Source: Chara braunii
Taxonomy: Eukaryota > Streptophyta > Charophyceae > Charales > Characeae
Reading direction: 5' to 3'
NCBI GenBank assembly: GCA_003427395.1
Contig: BFEA01000173.1
Span: forward strand, 2,298,264-2,347,538
Length of the DNA: 49,275 nt
Part shown: positions 1 to 9,668 of the stretch, piece after piece
Position numbering within the stretch: the stretch's first letter is position 1
How the letters are laid out: each line of letters opens with the position of its first letter
Notes under the pieces: generated by a model
The model's input: only the letters and a program-made list of their open reading frames with translations
Told to the model about the DNA's origin: nothing
Database searches by the model: none
Position numbers and translations under genes: made by a program

Positions 1-7
1 ATACCTC

Positions 8-44
8 CTGATGAGTTGGTGAAACTCCGACGAAACAGTTTGTC
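8..44 (+). ncRNA. Hammerhead ribozyme core (edge-truncated)
   Basis: A CTGATGA box at 8-14 is followed by a 5-bp stem II (15-19 with 27-31, one G-T wobble), a 7-nt loop, and GAAA at 32-35. This is the conserved hammerhead catalytic core in the right order. After GAAA, bases 35-37 can pair with 41-43 around a GTT triloop, placing GTC at 42-44 where a type I hammerhead would cleave. Alternatively it is type III, with its cleavage site before the window start. Stem I cannot be confirmed because only seven bases precede the core. Hammerheads in eukaryotic genomes usually sit in retrozymes, PLEs or other retroelements, but no host element is visible here. Confidence 0.7.
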
Positions 45-111
45 ACAGCCCCTCGTTTGTTGTCCTCTTCTCCCTCTCTGCCTACGGTTTACCGGGCAGT
101 TCTATTTGACG

Positions 112-134
112 ATATATATATATATATATATATA
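112..134. repeat. AT dinucleotide microsatellite
   Basis: An uninterrupted AT run. The DNA on either side, to about 740, shows no coding signature or recognisable element; the short ORFs there have no family resemblance. Confidence 0.9.
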
Positions 135-747
135 CAAAGGTTTATAAATATTGGACGATCATTTCTCACAATCACAGTGGGACTCCCTTCAACCACATAT
201 ATGTGATCGCGAGCAATCAAATCCAGAGTCCAAACCACAAACATACCTGCAATCGCATCAAAGATTCAACCAAGAGTTCATGCACGAAACGGGGTCAACT
301 TCAACCACTCTTTGCGCTCACACCCCTCGCTTTAGCCATACAAACCCTCAACCTTTCTCCAACCTTCCATAATAAAATACTCAGCACCTTTGTTAAATGA
401 CCATTCAATAAGGTACGGGTGAAAACCCAACGAAACAATTCAAACCACAGGGTTAAATCATTTAGGTCGAGTTTGCGAGACTGAATTAAAGTCGAATCGT
501 AAACCAACGAATCGACAACCGACCTGTTATCAGTCATAACAGAATGTGATCCTCGTGGGATCAAGCTGAATCTAGTCTCAATCCTTAATCGAAACAATCA
601 AAAGGACCTGTAACACAAGACAGGTTAATTCTCATATTAAGTTTATAAGTGTATGGAGAATAAAACCCCTTGTCACTCTCTCACTCAAAATTTTCCCATG
701 ACTAAATCTAAGTATATCTCTAAGCCATGACCATAAGAAAGGTAAAC

Positions 748-980
748 CTTTGGCAGCATCTCCCCTATGCAGAGTGGGTTGCCAGAATCGCTACTTGTCA
801 AAATATAATCGAACTCCTTAAAATAATAAATTTTTGGCAGCGTTTTCTGTAGGAGAAGTGTCGTTTCATAATTTGTATTAGCTCAAAAATGAAATCTGAA
901 ATAATCTATAACTCTAGAAAACCAAATTTTGTCCGACTCTCCGAATTAGTAAAATTTTGGGCAGCATCTCCTTTAGAGAA
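748..980 (+). repeat. Three spaced copies of a TTTGGCAGC motif
   Basis: Similar segments beginning TTTGGCAGC or TTTGGGCAGC start near 748, 833 and 955, each followed by a pyrimidine-rich stretch and an AG-rich end. The spacing is uneven and the intervening DNA is not conserved. A related pattern that includes a CCCCC/GGGGG palindrome recurs near 36325, 36506 and 36601. Confidence 0.4.
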
Positions 981-1000
981 AAAAACCTTCCCTACATGTC

Positions 1001-1034
1001 AAACGAAAACTCATGTTAAACGAAAACTCATGTT
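1001..1034 (+). repeat. 17-bp exact tandem duplication
   Basis: The unit AAACGAAAACTCATGTT occurs twice head to tail (1001-1017 and 1018-1034). It lies just before the hairpin array and shows no other link to it. Confidence 0.85.
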
Positions 1035-1178
1035 AAGTAAAACTCTTACTCAACCACCTGCAATTCCAAACCACAATGGTAAGTACTCTCACTCATTTCC
1101 AAGTCAATTCCTCATAGAGTAGTTCATGGAATCCTCAGATGATTTATCCCTTTATACCCGACTTACAAAGGTATGGTG

Positions 1179-1210
1179 CTAAACCATTCTGCTTAGAAAC
1201 AATGCCTAAC
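1179..1210 (+). repeat. Hairpin family copy H1
   Basis: Exact core at 1185-1204. Its first outer pair (C1184-G1204) and the pairs at A1181 and T1180 are kept, with two mismatches between. It is the weakest stem of the first unit. Confidence 0.7.
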
Positions 1211-1268
1211 ATACCTTAGGATATACATGAACATGTTGCACAACTACTTTTTTCTTCTTTGGACGTAT

Positions 1269-1303
1269 GGCTAGACAATTCTGCTTAGAAACAATGTCTA
1301 GTC
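1269..1303 (+). repeat. Hairpin family copy H2
   Basis: Core 1277-1296 with A at core position 1. The outer arm CTAGAC (1271-1276) pairs perfectly with GTCTAG (1296-1301), and a wobble plus a G-C pair extend it to 8 pairs. The inner ATT/AAT pairs add three more around the conserved loop. Confidence 0.85.
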
Positions 1304-1377
1304 CCACTGAACTTTTTAATATTCAAAGTATAATATTTCCTTACTCGTTCTAAAAAAAAAGAAAAATATGGGCAGGG

Positions 1378-1411
1378 GACTAAGTTATTCTGCTTAGAAA
1401 CAATGCTCAGC
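1378..1411 (+). repeat. Hairpin family copy H3
   Basis: Core 1386-1405. The arm CTAAGT (1380-1385) pairs with GCTCAG (1405-1410) in five of six positions, counting one wobble. Its G-C pair at the second position is A-T in H2, H5, H7, H8 and H10. Confidence 0.8.
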
Positions 1412-1506
1412 TTGTCTCAATTATTCCTAAGTCAGTTCCTCATAGATTAATTCATGTAACCCTCATATGATTTATCCTTTTATACTCAGCTTACATATGG
1501 CATGGT

Positions 1507-1538
1507 GCTAGACCATTCTGCTTAGAAACAATGCCTAA
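1507..1538 (+). repeat. Hairpin family copy H4
   Basis: Core 1514-1533. The arm TAGAC pairs with GCCTA in four of five positions. This is the duplicated counterpart of H1 and has one more pair than H1. Confidence 0.8.
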
Positions 1539-1597
1539 CATACGTTAGGATATACATGAACAAGTTGCACAACTACTTTTCTCTTCTTTGGGCATAA

Positions 1598-1632
1598 GAC
1601 TAGATCATTCTGCTTAGAAATAATGTCTCGTC
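1598..1632 (+). repeat. Hairpin family copy H5
   Basis: Core 1606-1625 with one loop substitution. The arm GACTAGAT (1598-1605) pairs with GTCTCGTC (1625-1632) in seven of eight positions, including one wobble. It is the counterpart of H2. Confidence 0.85.
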
Positions 1633-1707
1633 ACCCTGAACTGTTTAATATTTAAAGTTTAATATTTTTCGAATTGTTCTTAAAAAATATACATATATGG
1701 GCAAGAG

Positions 1708-1740
1708 ACTGAACCATTCTGCTTAGAAACAATGCTCAGC
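1708..1740 (+). repeat. Hairpin family copy H6
   Basis: Core 1715-1734. The arm CTGAAC pairs with GCTCAG in five of six positions. Compared with its duplicate H3 the left arm has changed at several bases while the right arm is the same; the A-C mismatch of H3 is repaired to G-C here, and the G-C pair of H3 next to the core is lost. Confidence 0.8.
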
Positions 1741-1806
1741 TTGTTTAAATTACATCCAATTATACTCTATAGTTTCCTTTCTCTTCTTAGTGATATGGAT
1801 TACCGC

Positions 1807-1836
1807 TGGACCATTTTGCTTAGAAACAATGTCCAA
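1807..1836 (+). repeat. Hairpin family copy H7
   Basis: Core 1812-1831 with one loop change. The arm TGGAC pairs with GTCCA at all five positions. The fourth pair is G-C where most copies have A-T. Confidence 0.85.
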
Positions 1837-1910
1837 CTGTCAGTTCATATGCAAATATAAACAAAGTACTTTCAGTTATACTCAGTTCATGCTTTTGTGT
1901 GTGGCTTCAG

Positions 1911-1942
1911 GCTAAACTATTATGCGTAAAAACAATGTTTAA
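1911..1942 (+). repeat. Hairpin family copy H8
   Basis: The most diverged core (1918-1937, four changes), yet the arm TAAAC pairs with GTTTA at all five positions. Stem pairing has outlasted loop conservation in this copy. Confidence 0.75.
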
Positions 1943-2071
1943 CGTTCCACCTAAATTATCCCTCATAAATAAAACAAAGAAGTTGTTCAAGTCATCCGAT
2001 CTTATGAAATATTGCTCACACTCCCTCTTTCAGAAACAAAAGAAACATAAAAAACCCCAAAGTAAACAGAC

Positions 2072-2108
2072 AGACCAAACCATTCTACTTAGAAACAATG
2101 CTTGGTCT
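2072..2108 (+). repeat. Hairpin family copy H9
   Basis: Core 2081-2100 with one loop change. The arm AGACCAAAC (2072-2080) pairs with GCTTGGTCT (2100-2108) in eight of nine positions, one of the longest stems in the family. Its fifth pair is C-G where the copies upstream have T-A. Confidence 0.88.
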
Positions 2109-2147
2109 CAAGATCCGTACGACAAACCCTCAAAAGTAAACACAGCA

Positions 2148-2180
2148 ACCAGACCATTCTGCTTAGAAACAATGTCTGGT
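2148..2180 (+). repeat. Hairpin family copy H10
   Basis: Exact core 2155-2174. The arm ACCAGAC (2148-2154) pairs with GTCTGGT (2174-2180) at all seven positions. Confidence 0.88.
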
Positions 2181-2206
2181 CATTAAGAACACAATGAATA
2201 AATATA

Positions 2207-2240
2207 GGACTGGGTCATTCGGCTTAGAAACAATGTCAGT
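2207..2240 (+). repeat. Hairpin family copy H11
   Basis: Core 2216-2235 with one loop change. ACTG upstream pairs with CAGT downstream only if the two sides have unequal spacing. This is the last copy before the array ends. Confidence 0.65.
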
Positions 2241-3592
2241 TCTTGGTTGACCTGGTCAATCATATGCAAACTGTCTTCCTCCCACCTTCCTCCAGTTCAT
2301 CCCTTAATCTGCTTCTAGTCAAAATAAAGAAGAAACTTAAGCTTTACACACGCATTCCTTCCATTCAGTCTGATTAGGTCATGAAAAGAATCAAAGTCAT
2401 AGGGGAACATATGCATAAAACAATGAAACTAGAGGGAGATAGTCAAATAGAGATGTAATGGGTTCATACAGACAGAAAGAGGTATACCGGATAGTTCCTT
2501 GCCTCCAAAACTCCTCCCGAGTTTCGGTAGAACTTCTGCAATCGATGGGGCAACCTCCCACAGAGGCCTTGGTACGGATTACGGGTTGCAATCCCACCTG
2601 CCGCCTTCCTCTTAAAACGAACAGACTAGACTTAGAGTGAGAAGGGCAAAATGAGATAGATTTTAGTTTCTCAGATCGAAGGATGGTGCACCCAGACTCG
2701 CGCGAGAGGGCCTCGATTCCTTGGTGCGCCCGAGGGCCCTGCAATGGTGGTCAGAACACACCAACAACTTGGTCAATCTGAAGTCAAATTGCTAAACGTT
2801 GACGTCCCGACGGTCCTCCCACTTACATCAACCAACCCCCTTGAACAAAAGTATGTCCCAACCCTTGACTGAAACGCAGCTGCACAACCCTAAGATGCTT
2901 TGCTTAAATAGAGCTAACTCTTGTGCTTAAAAGGAGATTGAACCAGTGTGCGTGACAACGTGCCCAATTGCAAGCCTCTCACAACAACACTGGATGCTCA
3001 GGTTGCAACCCCAACTCGGGGTTTCGCGGCCACGATAACAGTTTTTTAATATGACAACTGTGTGCCGAACCCCTTTTTCCTACTTGGCACTCACCGCCCA
3101 GACTGCTTTCGCACAACTACTAGCAGCCAACGAATCGGCCATGCACCCCGTTGACATCAGCAACAACAACCGCAGTGCATGAAGGTGTCTACCCTGTAGA
3201 CCATAATCCACCCAGGTACGTATTCCCTTTGCTTCTTCCTTACCATAGTCTGTGGCTAGTCTATTTGGAGGGCCAAGTGGAACACAAGTGAACCCCTAAC
3301 GCCTCAGCCTCGTGGTCGGCCTCACTCTGCTGCTACTAATTGCATGGGCCACGCATAGTCGATGAGACGAGCGGCGCACCTCGCACACAATCTCGCCTCC
3401 CTTGGCTGGTTCCTCACTACCTCGCCCAAATAGGTAGGCAGTGCGTCACCCAACAAGTAAGTCTTCGAGCCTTTCCCCTTCTCACTACTGCGCCTGTCCG
3501 CCCGTAGCTTGCTGCAAAGGATCCTTCCTCCCAAGCCTGGAAGGTTTTCACGATGGATATGTCCAGCCAATACAGTCGTGTTTAACTAGATA
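2241..3592. other. No recognisable gene
   Basis: The DNA holds only short overlapping reading frames on both strands. A 115-aa minus frame at 2397-2744 has no family resemblance and no upstream signal I can identify. I see no tRNA, terminal repeat or retroelement motif here. Confidence 0.6.
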
Positions 3593-3634
3593 CCCCCCCC
3601 CCTCCTCCCCCCCCCCCCCCCCCCCCCCCCCCCC
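3593..3634. repeat. Poly-C tract
   Basis: A 42-nt run of C interrupted by two T residues. Such runs are prone to assembly and replication slippage, so the length is uncertain. Confidence 0.95.
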
Positions 3635-3824
3635 GCCTGACCATTAACAAGGTAAGGTTCGCACGGGGTCATTGAAAGTTGTGACGATGAGCAAGCGATG
3701 AACCACGAACCATGAAGGCTAGCGGGGTGTGCGCATCAACTGCGAGCGTCTTGCCCCTGTAGTTACCAAGGCATATGCAACGAAATAAGTCCCTTCGTTA
3801 AGACACAGAAAACGTGTAACCTCC

Positions 3825-4640
3825 CGTTTTCTCCTCGCTCCTAGCGTCGACGATCGGTGACCGAGCGTCGCATCAGCCGTATAGGTCAGTCTCCAACCTC
3901 GCAGCCGGTTTCACGCTCAGCGATAGGACGAGCAAAAATGAAATGAACCGTCCAGTAAAAGTGACCAGATACATCGACCACTCGAACCTCTCCAACTAGA
4001 CTAGTCTATAGTCAAATAGACCAAAAACTTACCTCTTACCTTCTCAATCGAACACCTCCACTCGATTCACCTTATATGAAAACCCCTGACTACACCTTCC
4101 CTTCTTCAAATTTGATTTGAAACGAGCAAGATATGCCCGTTTTCTCCTTCTCTTCCTCAATAGCTAGGCGCACCACTCTTTCTTCTAATTACTAACTTAC
4201 TAACTTAGGACCAAAACTAAGTGCAGATTCAAAGTCACACTATCCTAAAACATTGGAATAGCATCTTCCCCCACCCGATTTCGTTGGGAATCGAGTGAGA
4301 TATGCACTATTTATCTTCTTCCTCCTTCGCTCCTCACGATCTCCCGACGCAACACCCTTTTCTATCTAACTCCTAATCTACTAACCTGGCACTCAAACTA
4401 ACCTTACCATGCAACTCGCCCAGGGTCAAAGCCCCAGAATCGCCTCTTTCCTCACCCAAATCCGCTCCCAAACGAACGTGCTCCGTGTTTTTCATTACGC
4501 CCCGCCTATTTCTCTTTGCATCTCCGACTCTATCGTCTCTTTCCCTTCAAATGTATCGAGCGCAGAATAGCGCCGGATTCTGAGTCATTCTCGTATTCTT
4601 TCTCTTGTTGCCTTCTCATTTCCACTCTCTCCTTTCTCTT
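3825..4640. repeat. Weak, diverged repeats about 180-200 bp apart
   Basis: Several motifs recur in the same order: a pyrimidine block like TTTTCTCCTTCTCTTCC, a CTAACT-rich block and a CGAGYRAGATATGC block, near 3830, 4140, 4312 and 4506. Identity is low, so this is either an old tandem satellite or compositional similarity. Confidence 0.25.
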
Positions 4641-6149
4641 TCCGCTACCGTCCTTAGTCAGGTTGGTCAGTGTAGCCAGCCAACCTGCTCCTCCGTCGTC
4701 CCTCGTCCCGTTCGTGCCCGTTATTCACGCCATCTCCGCCGTAGCGCTTGGCCACGCAGTTGAGCAGTAGGACTGCTGACTAGCTCCGGCTATTCTGCGG
4801 GAAACTACGAAGAAAACCTGCCATTGGTTGGTCCGATTAGTCTTTCGCCCCTATACCCAAGTTCGACAAACGAGTCGTGCTGCGGTATCACCACCGGCCT
4901 CCCCTCAACGCACCCTACCTTTACGGTGGCGCTCCCTGGCCCCTCGCTAGGCCTACAGCTTGAGCCTCGACGAGGCGGGCCCCAACACAGGTCTTCGTGG
5001 TGGTAGCAAATATCCAAATGAGAACTTTGAAGACCGAGGTGGAAAAGGTTTCACAGGCCAACTGGGCACTTTGGCACGGCTGCGCTACTCCTCATTGTGC
5101 CTTGGGTCGCTGCCTGCCTCCTCTGGTCCCAACGGGCATGCCTACTCAAGCCTCTTTGCGGTAGTCAGTGGTTGGCGGACGACGCACTAGCCGAAGGTCC
5201 CTGCCGCTGAGGTCTCCTTTGCGCCATAGGTCAAATCACCCACCGACTCGCGTGTACGTTGAACTCCTCGATCCATGTTTTTGAATGACGGGCCAGACAG
5301 AGGGATTTCGCCAGTATCCTGAACACGCAAAAACCCAAACGGGCCCGCCAAAAGAGGCGTGTGCTCAAGGTCCTCGACTGCTGTGACGGCCCCTAATCTG
5401 ATGTCACTTCCGATTCAAGGAATGCCCAGAGCAAAAAAATAAAAAAAATAAAAAATAATAAGACAATAAAAAAAAATATATTTTAGAAACATTTTAGTCG
5501 TTAGAGAACGACGGGCGAGGAAAATGAACCTCTAGCACTGCTTCGACCGCGTTGACGACAAAACCAAGGGGATAGCCCCGTCGGGCCCTCAACCCCTTGG
5601 CTTCTCCGCACTACTCCGATGCTCCTTCGCCGTCGCTGGCCGGTCCCGATCCCTGAATCTCCCAAATGAAAATCTGACACCGTAACCAATAGTGCTTTGC
5701 CCAAGGCTAAGTTTCGCATTACCAACCACTTATATAAGAGAGTGTCATGCCTCGCGTGGGTCCACTGAGACGTTCCAAGGCCGTACCTTGGCCTACGAAC
5801 TGGTCCCCCGCCATCCAGCACCGCGCCTACTGCGCATTCGTCCTTTCGCACACTCAGACCATTACTCAAAGCCCCGTTGTCGTTGATGTCGTCCTCCACA
5901 CGTACATACATACTACGGTAGCCCTAGTTTAAACCAGAAGTAAAACTTGGTCGGCGATCACGCCGGCTCCACAACCATCAACAAAAAAAGGATAACGTGC
6001 GACTTAAGTCTGCGCGCCCACACACTCTTTACTTTAGTCAACCATTTAGTCAGCATAAATAACAAACATAGCCACAAATCGCGTGGGGTACTCAAACTTT
6101 AAACCAAAATTTTTTGTCACTTGCAAAAACCAGGGCGGATACCCTTGTA
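4641..6149. other. No recognisable gene; A-rich tract
   Basis: No conserved domain is visible in any frame. An A-rich stretch with few other bases lies at about 5434-5480. This region adjoins the 3' side of gypsy element 1 and may contain its LTR, but I found no matching copy near 10.7 kb to prove it. Confidence 0.5.
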
Positions 6150-6189
6150 AGGGTATTCGCGCCGACAACGAGGTCGTTCGATTGAGACA

Positions 6190-6808
6190 TACGAGGAGAG
6201 ATGTTCTGAATGGAGATGCCATGTACGACTAAGTTCCTTATGATCTTCCCTCTGAATTATGCTTCACTGTCCGTTAGGATCTCCTCGGTATCCTAATGCA
6301 TTCCAAAGAAACTGTTGACGTGTCGCACAATTTTCATTTTTTGTCTCCTCTTATATAGGCATGCCTCCATCCATTCGAAAAAATTATCTACAAATATGAG
6401 TAGGATTGAATACTCACAGCTATTGGGGCCAGGGGGGGCCACAACATTCGTTGTATCCATGCTAACCCTCCGGAACGGTCGTTCGACTACAGTTGGAAAG
6501 ATAGATCTAGGTGGTTGGATCGTCGCTTTGTCGGTCGAACAGACCGCGCAGGTTTTGACAATGAATTTAACATCGTCCCGGATATTGGACCAATACCACT
6601 CATTTTTATCGATGGTTGACTCCGTGATCCGGATAGCGAAATGAGCGGCCATCTCTTCGCGGACCATCTTTACCCAGTTATACCGCATGAAGGGGTGTGG
6701 TACGACCATCCAAATGCAACTACTGTCGGTCTTTCGTTTTTCTAGCCTCCCTTTATTCCACCTATAATCCCGTACCCATTCATTGGGTCGTCTGCGATTT
6801 TCTTTCAA
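6190..6808 (-). pseudogene. Integrase remnant, gypsy element 1
   Basis: The frame at 6808-6293 holds the zinc-binding region, with HFAIR and TCAVC as the remaining ligands (the expected first His is absent), and the start of the catalytic core with Asp in VSMDTT. The second catalytic Asp is in ILTDSEA, encoded in another frame just below 6290, so a frameshift separates the two. An HGISIQNISP stretch matching the usual integrase context follows. A Glu-bearing third motif is not recognisable. Integrase would insert the cDNA copy; this one cannot work. Confidence 0.8.
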
Positions 6809-6839
6809 ATACTTTCGAAAGGGTTTCGTACGACTGTCG

Positions 6840-7484
6840 CTATAAATACAACATTTGTCCAGACTTTAGTGCGTAGAAATTTCTGCATCTTTTCATGTCC
6901 CTTCGATGTGGCTTCGGGGAATCGAGCCGCGTCTTGTTGACAACATTCTTGAAGGTGACGTTCATCGCTCTCTGAAAAGTTGCGGGTGCATTGCATATCC
7001 CCATAGGACATCGGATCCATTGCCACGTTCCCGCAAACAAAACAAACGTTGTTTTCGGCCTATCTTCCTCCTTAACCAGAACATGGTGAAACCCGTGACG
7101 AATATCAAATTTACTAAAATAATTGGCACATCCAATCACATCCAGCAAATCGTTAATCCGGGGCAGGGGATATATATCCTTAATTGTGATATTGTTCAAT
7201 TTCCAGTAATCAATGCAAATGCTGATTAATCCGTTCTTCTTAGGTACTAGCACTACTGAAAAAGATCAGTGACTTGTGGATGGTTCAATCCGACCATTTT
7301 CCTCAAACTCTCCGATTCTCTCCAACGTCGTTCTTCTTTCAGCGAGAGAGTAATGATAGGGTTTGCAGTGAATGGGCGGATAATCCCCACTCTGAATCTC
7401 ATGGTGAATCACTTGAGATAATCCAATATCCCTATCATTGACACTAATCACCCCTTGATATTCCTTCAAGATATCAGCGATCAT
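6840..7484 (-). pseudogene. Reverse transcriptase fragment, gypsy element 1
   Basis: The 7484-7266 part is the region preceding RT (PYHYSLAER, EFEENGRIEPS). It is followed in the same frame by a TGA exactly where gypsy RTs have Trp before the VVLVPKK motif. The next frame (7253-6840) shows PKKNG, DYWKLN, the catalytic Asp in KFDIRHGF (residue 50) and CNAPATFQ (residues 88-94). The YxDD motif, thumb and RNase H are absent, and sequence jumps to integrase at about 6808. The single in-frame stop is consistent with a Trp TGG to TGA transition. Confidence 0.88.
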
Positions 7485-8282
7485 TTATTGAATGTCGTTT
7501 GGTACATAGCCTGACACGTGTGAAGCGTAGGGTTGTCCGTTGATTACGACTTCCAATTGCTTCATGTGAGTCCATTTCGAATTCAGGGTCGGAGGGGACG
7601 AAATGAACGAGTTGTTCGACCGCCAGGAGAGCACCGTGGCAATCATCTGTGAGTAAGCTTCTGTTATCGCCATATGTTTTTTTAGGGTAATCCCATCCTC
7701 CCTGTCATGAGGCCTTACCGTCCTTTCGACGATCTTGATTCCGATTTCGAATGGGGAGGCGTCAGACTGCTCTGAGGGTTCCAAATTTGGTGTTTCGATG
7801 CCTCGATGTAGCATGCGCACTTCCTCTCCTGCCGTGAGTAGTGATCGGGAGGATAATTTTTTGGCATCACATAATGACTTTTTTGTCCAGGTAGCGAGGT
7901 AACAATGAGCTTGCTGCATTGTTCAAGGTTCGAGGGGGTTCCAAAGTGTTTGGCAATTTAGAAATTTGAACGAGCGGATCCCCCAGAATTGGTGTGGGTG
8001 CACGCTGAATCCCCCTTGGTCTTACATTAGTTCCCGATATCCTAAATGTCCTAGTTGTTTTCTGGCGGATCGGGTAGCGCAATTTCCTGTACATTAGTTT
8101 GCACGCGACTTTAGCCTCGTCCGACTCTTCCTCACTCTCGGAATAAGTATGGGGCAAGGCAGCGAACTCATCGTTTCTTTTCGTCTGATCAGATCATCTG
8201 TCTCCTCGTCCCGCAGGGTCATCCGAATGTCTCCCGCTAGACACGTGGGAGTGTTATGGGTTTTATAGGAAATCATCCGCAT
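7485..8282 (-). pseudogene. Pol linker between protease and RT, element 1
   Basis: Two overlapping frames (8157-7867 and 7919-7485) plus 8282-8094 cover this stretch. The last ends in a stop immediately followed, in the same frame, by the RT leader, so it is the same ancestral reading frame. No catalytic motif is recognised; LEVVINGQP near its end resembles the start of a protease-like fold, but without an active site. Confidence 0.55.
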
Positions 8283-8720
8283 GGTGAGGCAAATCGGTAC
8301 GCTATATGGCTTCCCCTATGTGTTTTTCAGAACTACCATTCGTCGTTCGAAGTTCATATTCGCTTGTAGTGCGTAGAGGGCGGGCTAGCCGATAAGCACA
8401 TCATAAGAGGTTACATTCAAAACAATCACATCTCTCTGCGCATGCACTCTTCCTATTCGGAATGCAACATTTGTCACCCGTTCAAGGACTCTAAGCTTTC
8501 CTTGGTCCGATGAAATGAGATGATCCGCTTCGGAGACCAAAATCAGGTTTTTCTTCTTCTCAGCTCGTTCGGCTAGTTTAAGCGATACGGCTAGCACTCC
8601 TGCTCCTGAATCAAGGATGGCGTTATATAGCCTCCCCCATACTTCTATGTCGCATTCCGCGGATTTCCATGGAATAGGTTTGATGCGCAAGAAATTGTCA
8701 TTTTTATGAATTACCCACAA
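8283..8720 (-). pseudogene. Retropepsin, gypsy element 1
   Basis: ILDSGAG, the retropepsin D-S/T-G active-site motif, lies near residue 36 of the 8720-8385 frame. The conserved C-terminal motif NVTSYDVLIG follows, after which there is a TAG. The same frame continues beyond the stop with ALYALQANMNFERRMVVL, typical of the sequence after the protease core, then a second stop. The active site is intact, but the polyprotein is broken at least twice. Confidence 0.8.
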
Positions 8721-8739
8721 GCGGTTATCGGGTAGCTGA

Positions 8740-9150
8740 AAATTCAGGAATAAAAATTCTGAAGTGAGAGTTTTTGGCAGTTAAAAAATCCTGAATGGTT
8801 CTGAAGTGGTGAAAGGTCCGAAAACGCTGAAAACCACCTGTTTGGCAGGCTGCATCCTGAAGTGGTGAAGGGTGTCCTGAAGTGGTCAAGTGAAAGTTTT
8901 GGGCAGTCTGAAAATCATGAATGGTCCTGAAGTGATGAAAGGTCCGAAGACCATGAAAACCACCCTTCACCACTTGAGGATGCAGCCTGCCTAAACAGGT
9001 GGTTTTCAGGGTCTTCAGAGCTTTCAGCACTTCAGGACCATTCAGGATTTTCAGTCCTGAATGGTCCTGAAGTGCTGAAAGCTCTGAAGACCTTGAAAAC
9101 CACCTGTTTAGGGAGGCTGCATTCTGAAGTGGTGAAGGGTGTCTTGAAGT
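8740..9150 (-). repeat. Fold-back/direct repeat block inside element 1
   Basis: A long inverted repeat has arms 8961-9047 and 9055-9141 with a 7-nt spacer (9048-9054). The innermost ten bases, CCATTCAGGA and TCCTGAATGG, pair perfectly. A third and partial fourth copy of the arm lie in direct orientation at about 8780-8960. The 101-aa ORF over this region is a repeat by-product. It sits between gag and protease and is probably a later insertion. Confidence 0.8.
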
Positions 9151-9668
9151 GGGGATGAAAAATACGATTGTTGTTAACCTTCTCTCGAATTACCCTAATA
9201 CATGCAAGTTCCGAGGTGCTTCCCTTGTCAGGCTCCCGTTTTTTTTCGGGAGTCTTTCCCTTGATGAACGCAAGCTTTGTGAGGGTAAAGCGTTATCCAT
9301 TGGCCTTGCAGTGCTGTAACATGCGGTCGTTGGCTTGTTCTGAGATAAACAAGAGGTGTCCGATTGGTAGGGAGATACGGTGACCCAGGGCTCTAAGTAT
9401 GCCGAGCACATTAATCTCCTCAGTTACAAAGGTCGACCCTCTTAATTTCATCTTACTAGGCGAAGGCCTCCACTCTGCACGTGAAACAACCGTCTGTTCT
9501 CACGACAACTGCTGCAGCGGGTCCTCCTACTGCTTGCGTCGGCTGGCTCGCTACGGGAAACCTCGAGGTTCGGACAGTGATGGGGCGCATCGAGCGCATC
9601 AAGGTTTTCATTCAGGCGCTGTATTCTTGTTGTTCTTTCTTACTTTCCTGTATCGAACTCACCAGTGT

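Larger units (their letters stand above)
1111..1745 (+). repeat. About 327-bp tandem duplication, three hairpins per unit
   Basis: The segment starting CCTCATAGA at 1111 is repeated from 1438 with moderate divergence. Each unit holds three hairpin copies in the same order (cores at 1185, 1277, 1386 and at 1514, 1606, 1715). Spacers have accumulated substitutions and indels, while the 20-nt cores are nearly unchanged. The array is therefore partly a segmental duplication, although the remaining five hairpins lie in unrelated spacer. Confidence 0.75.

Noticed and set aside
1179-2240. CRISPR array
   Set aside because: The 20-nt repeats have a partly palindromic form, but spacers vary widely in length, part of the array is a larger duplication, the arms are copy-specific, and the surroundings are eukaryotic with no cas genes.
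2397-2744. 115-aa minus-strand gene
   Set aside because: No family resemblance, no promoter signal, and an overlapping plus frame of similar quality.
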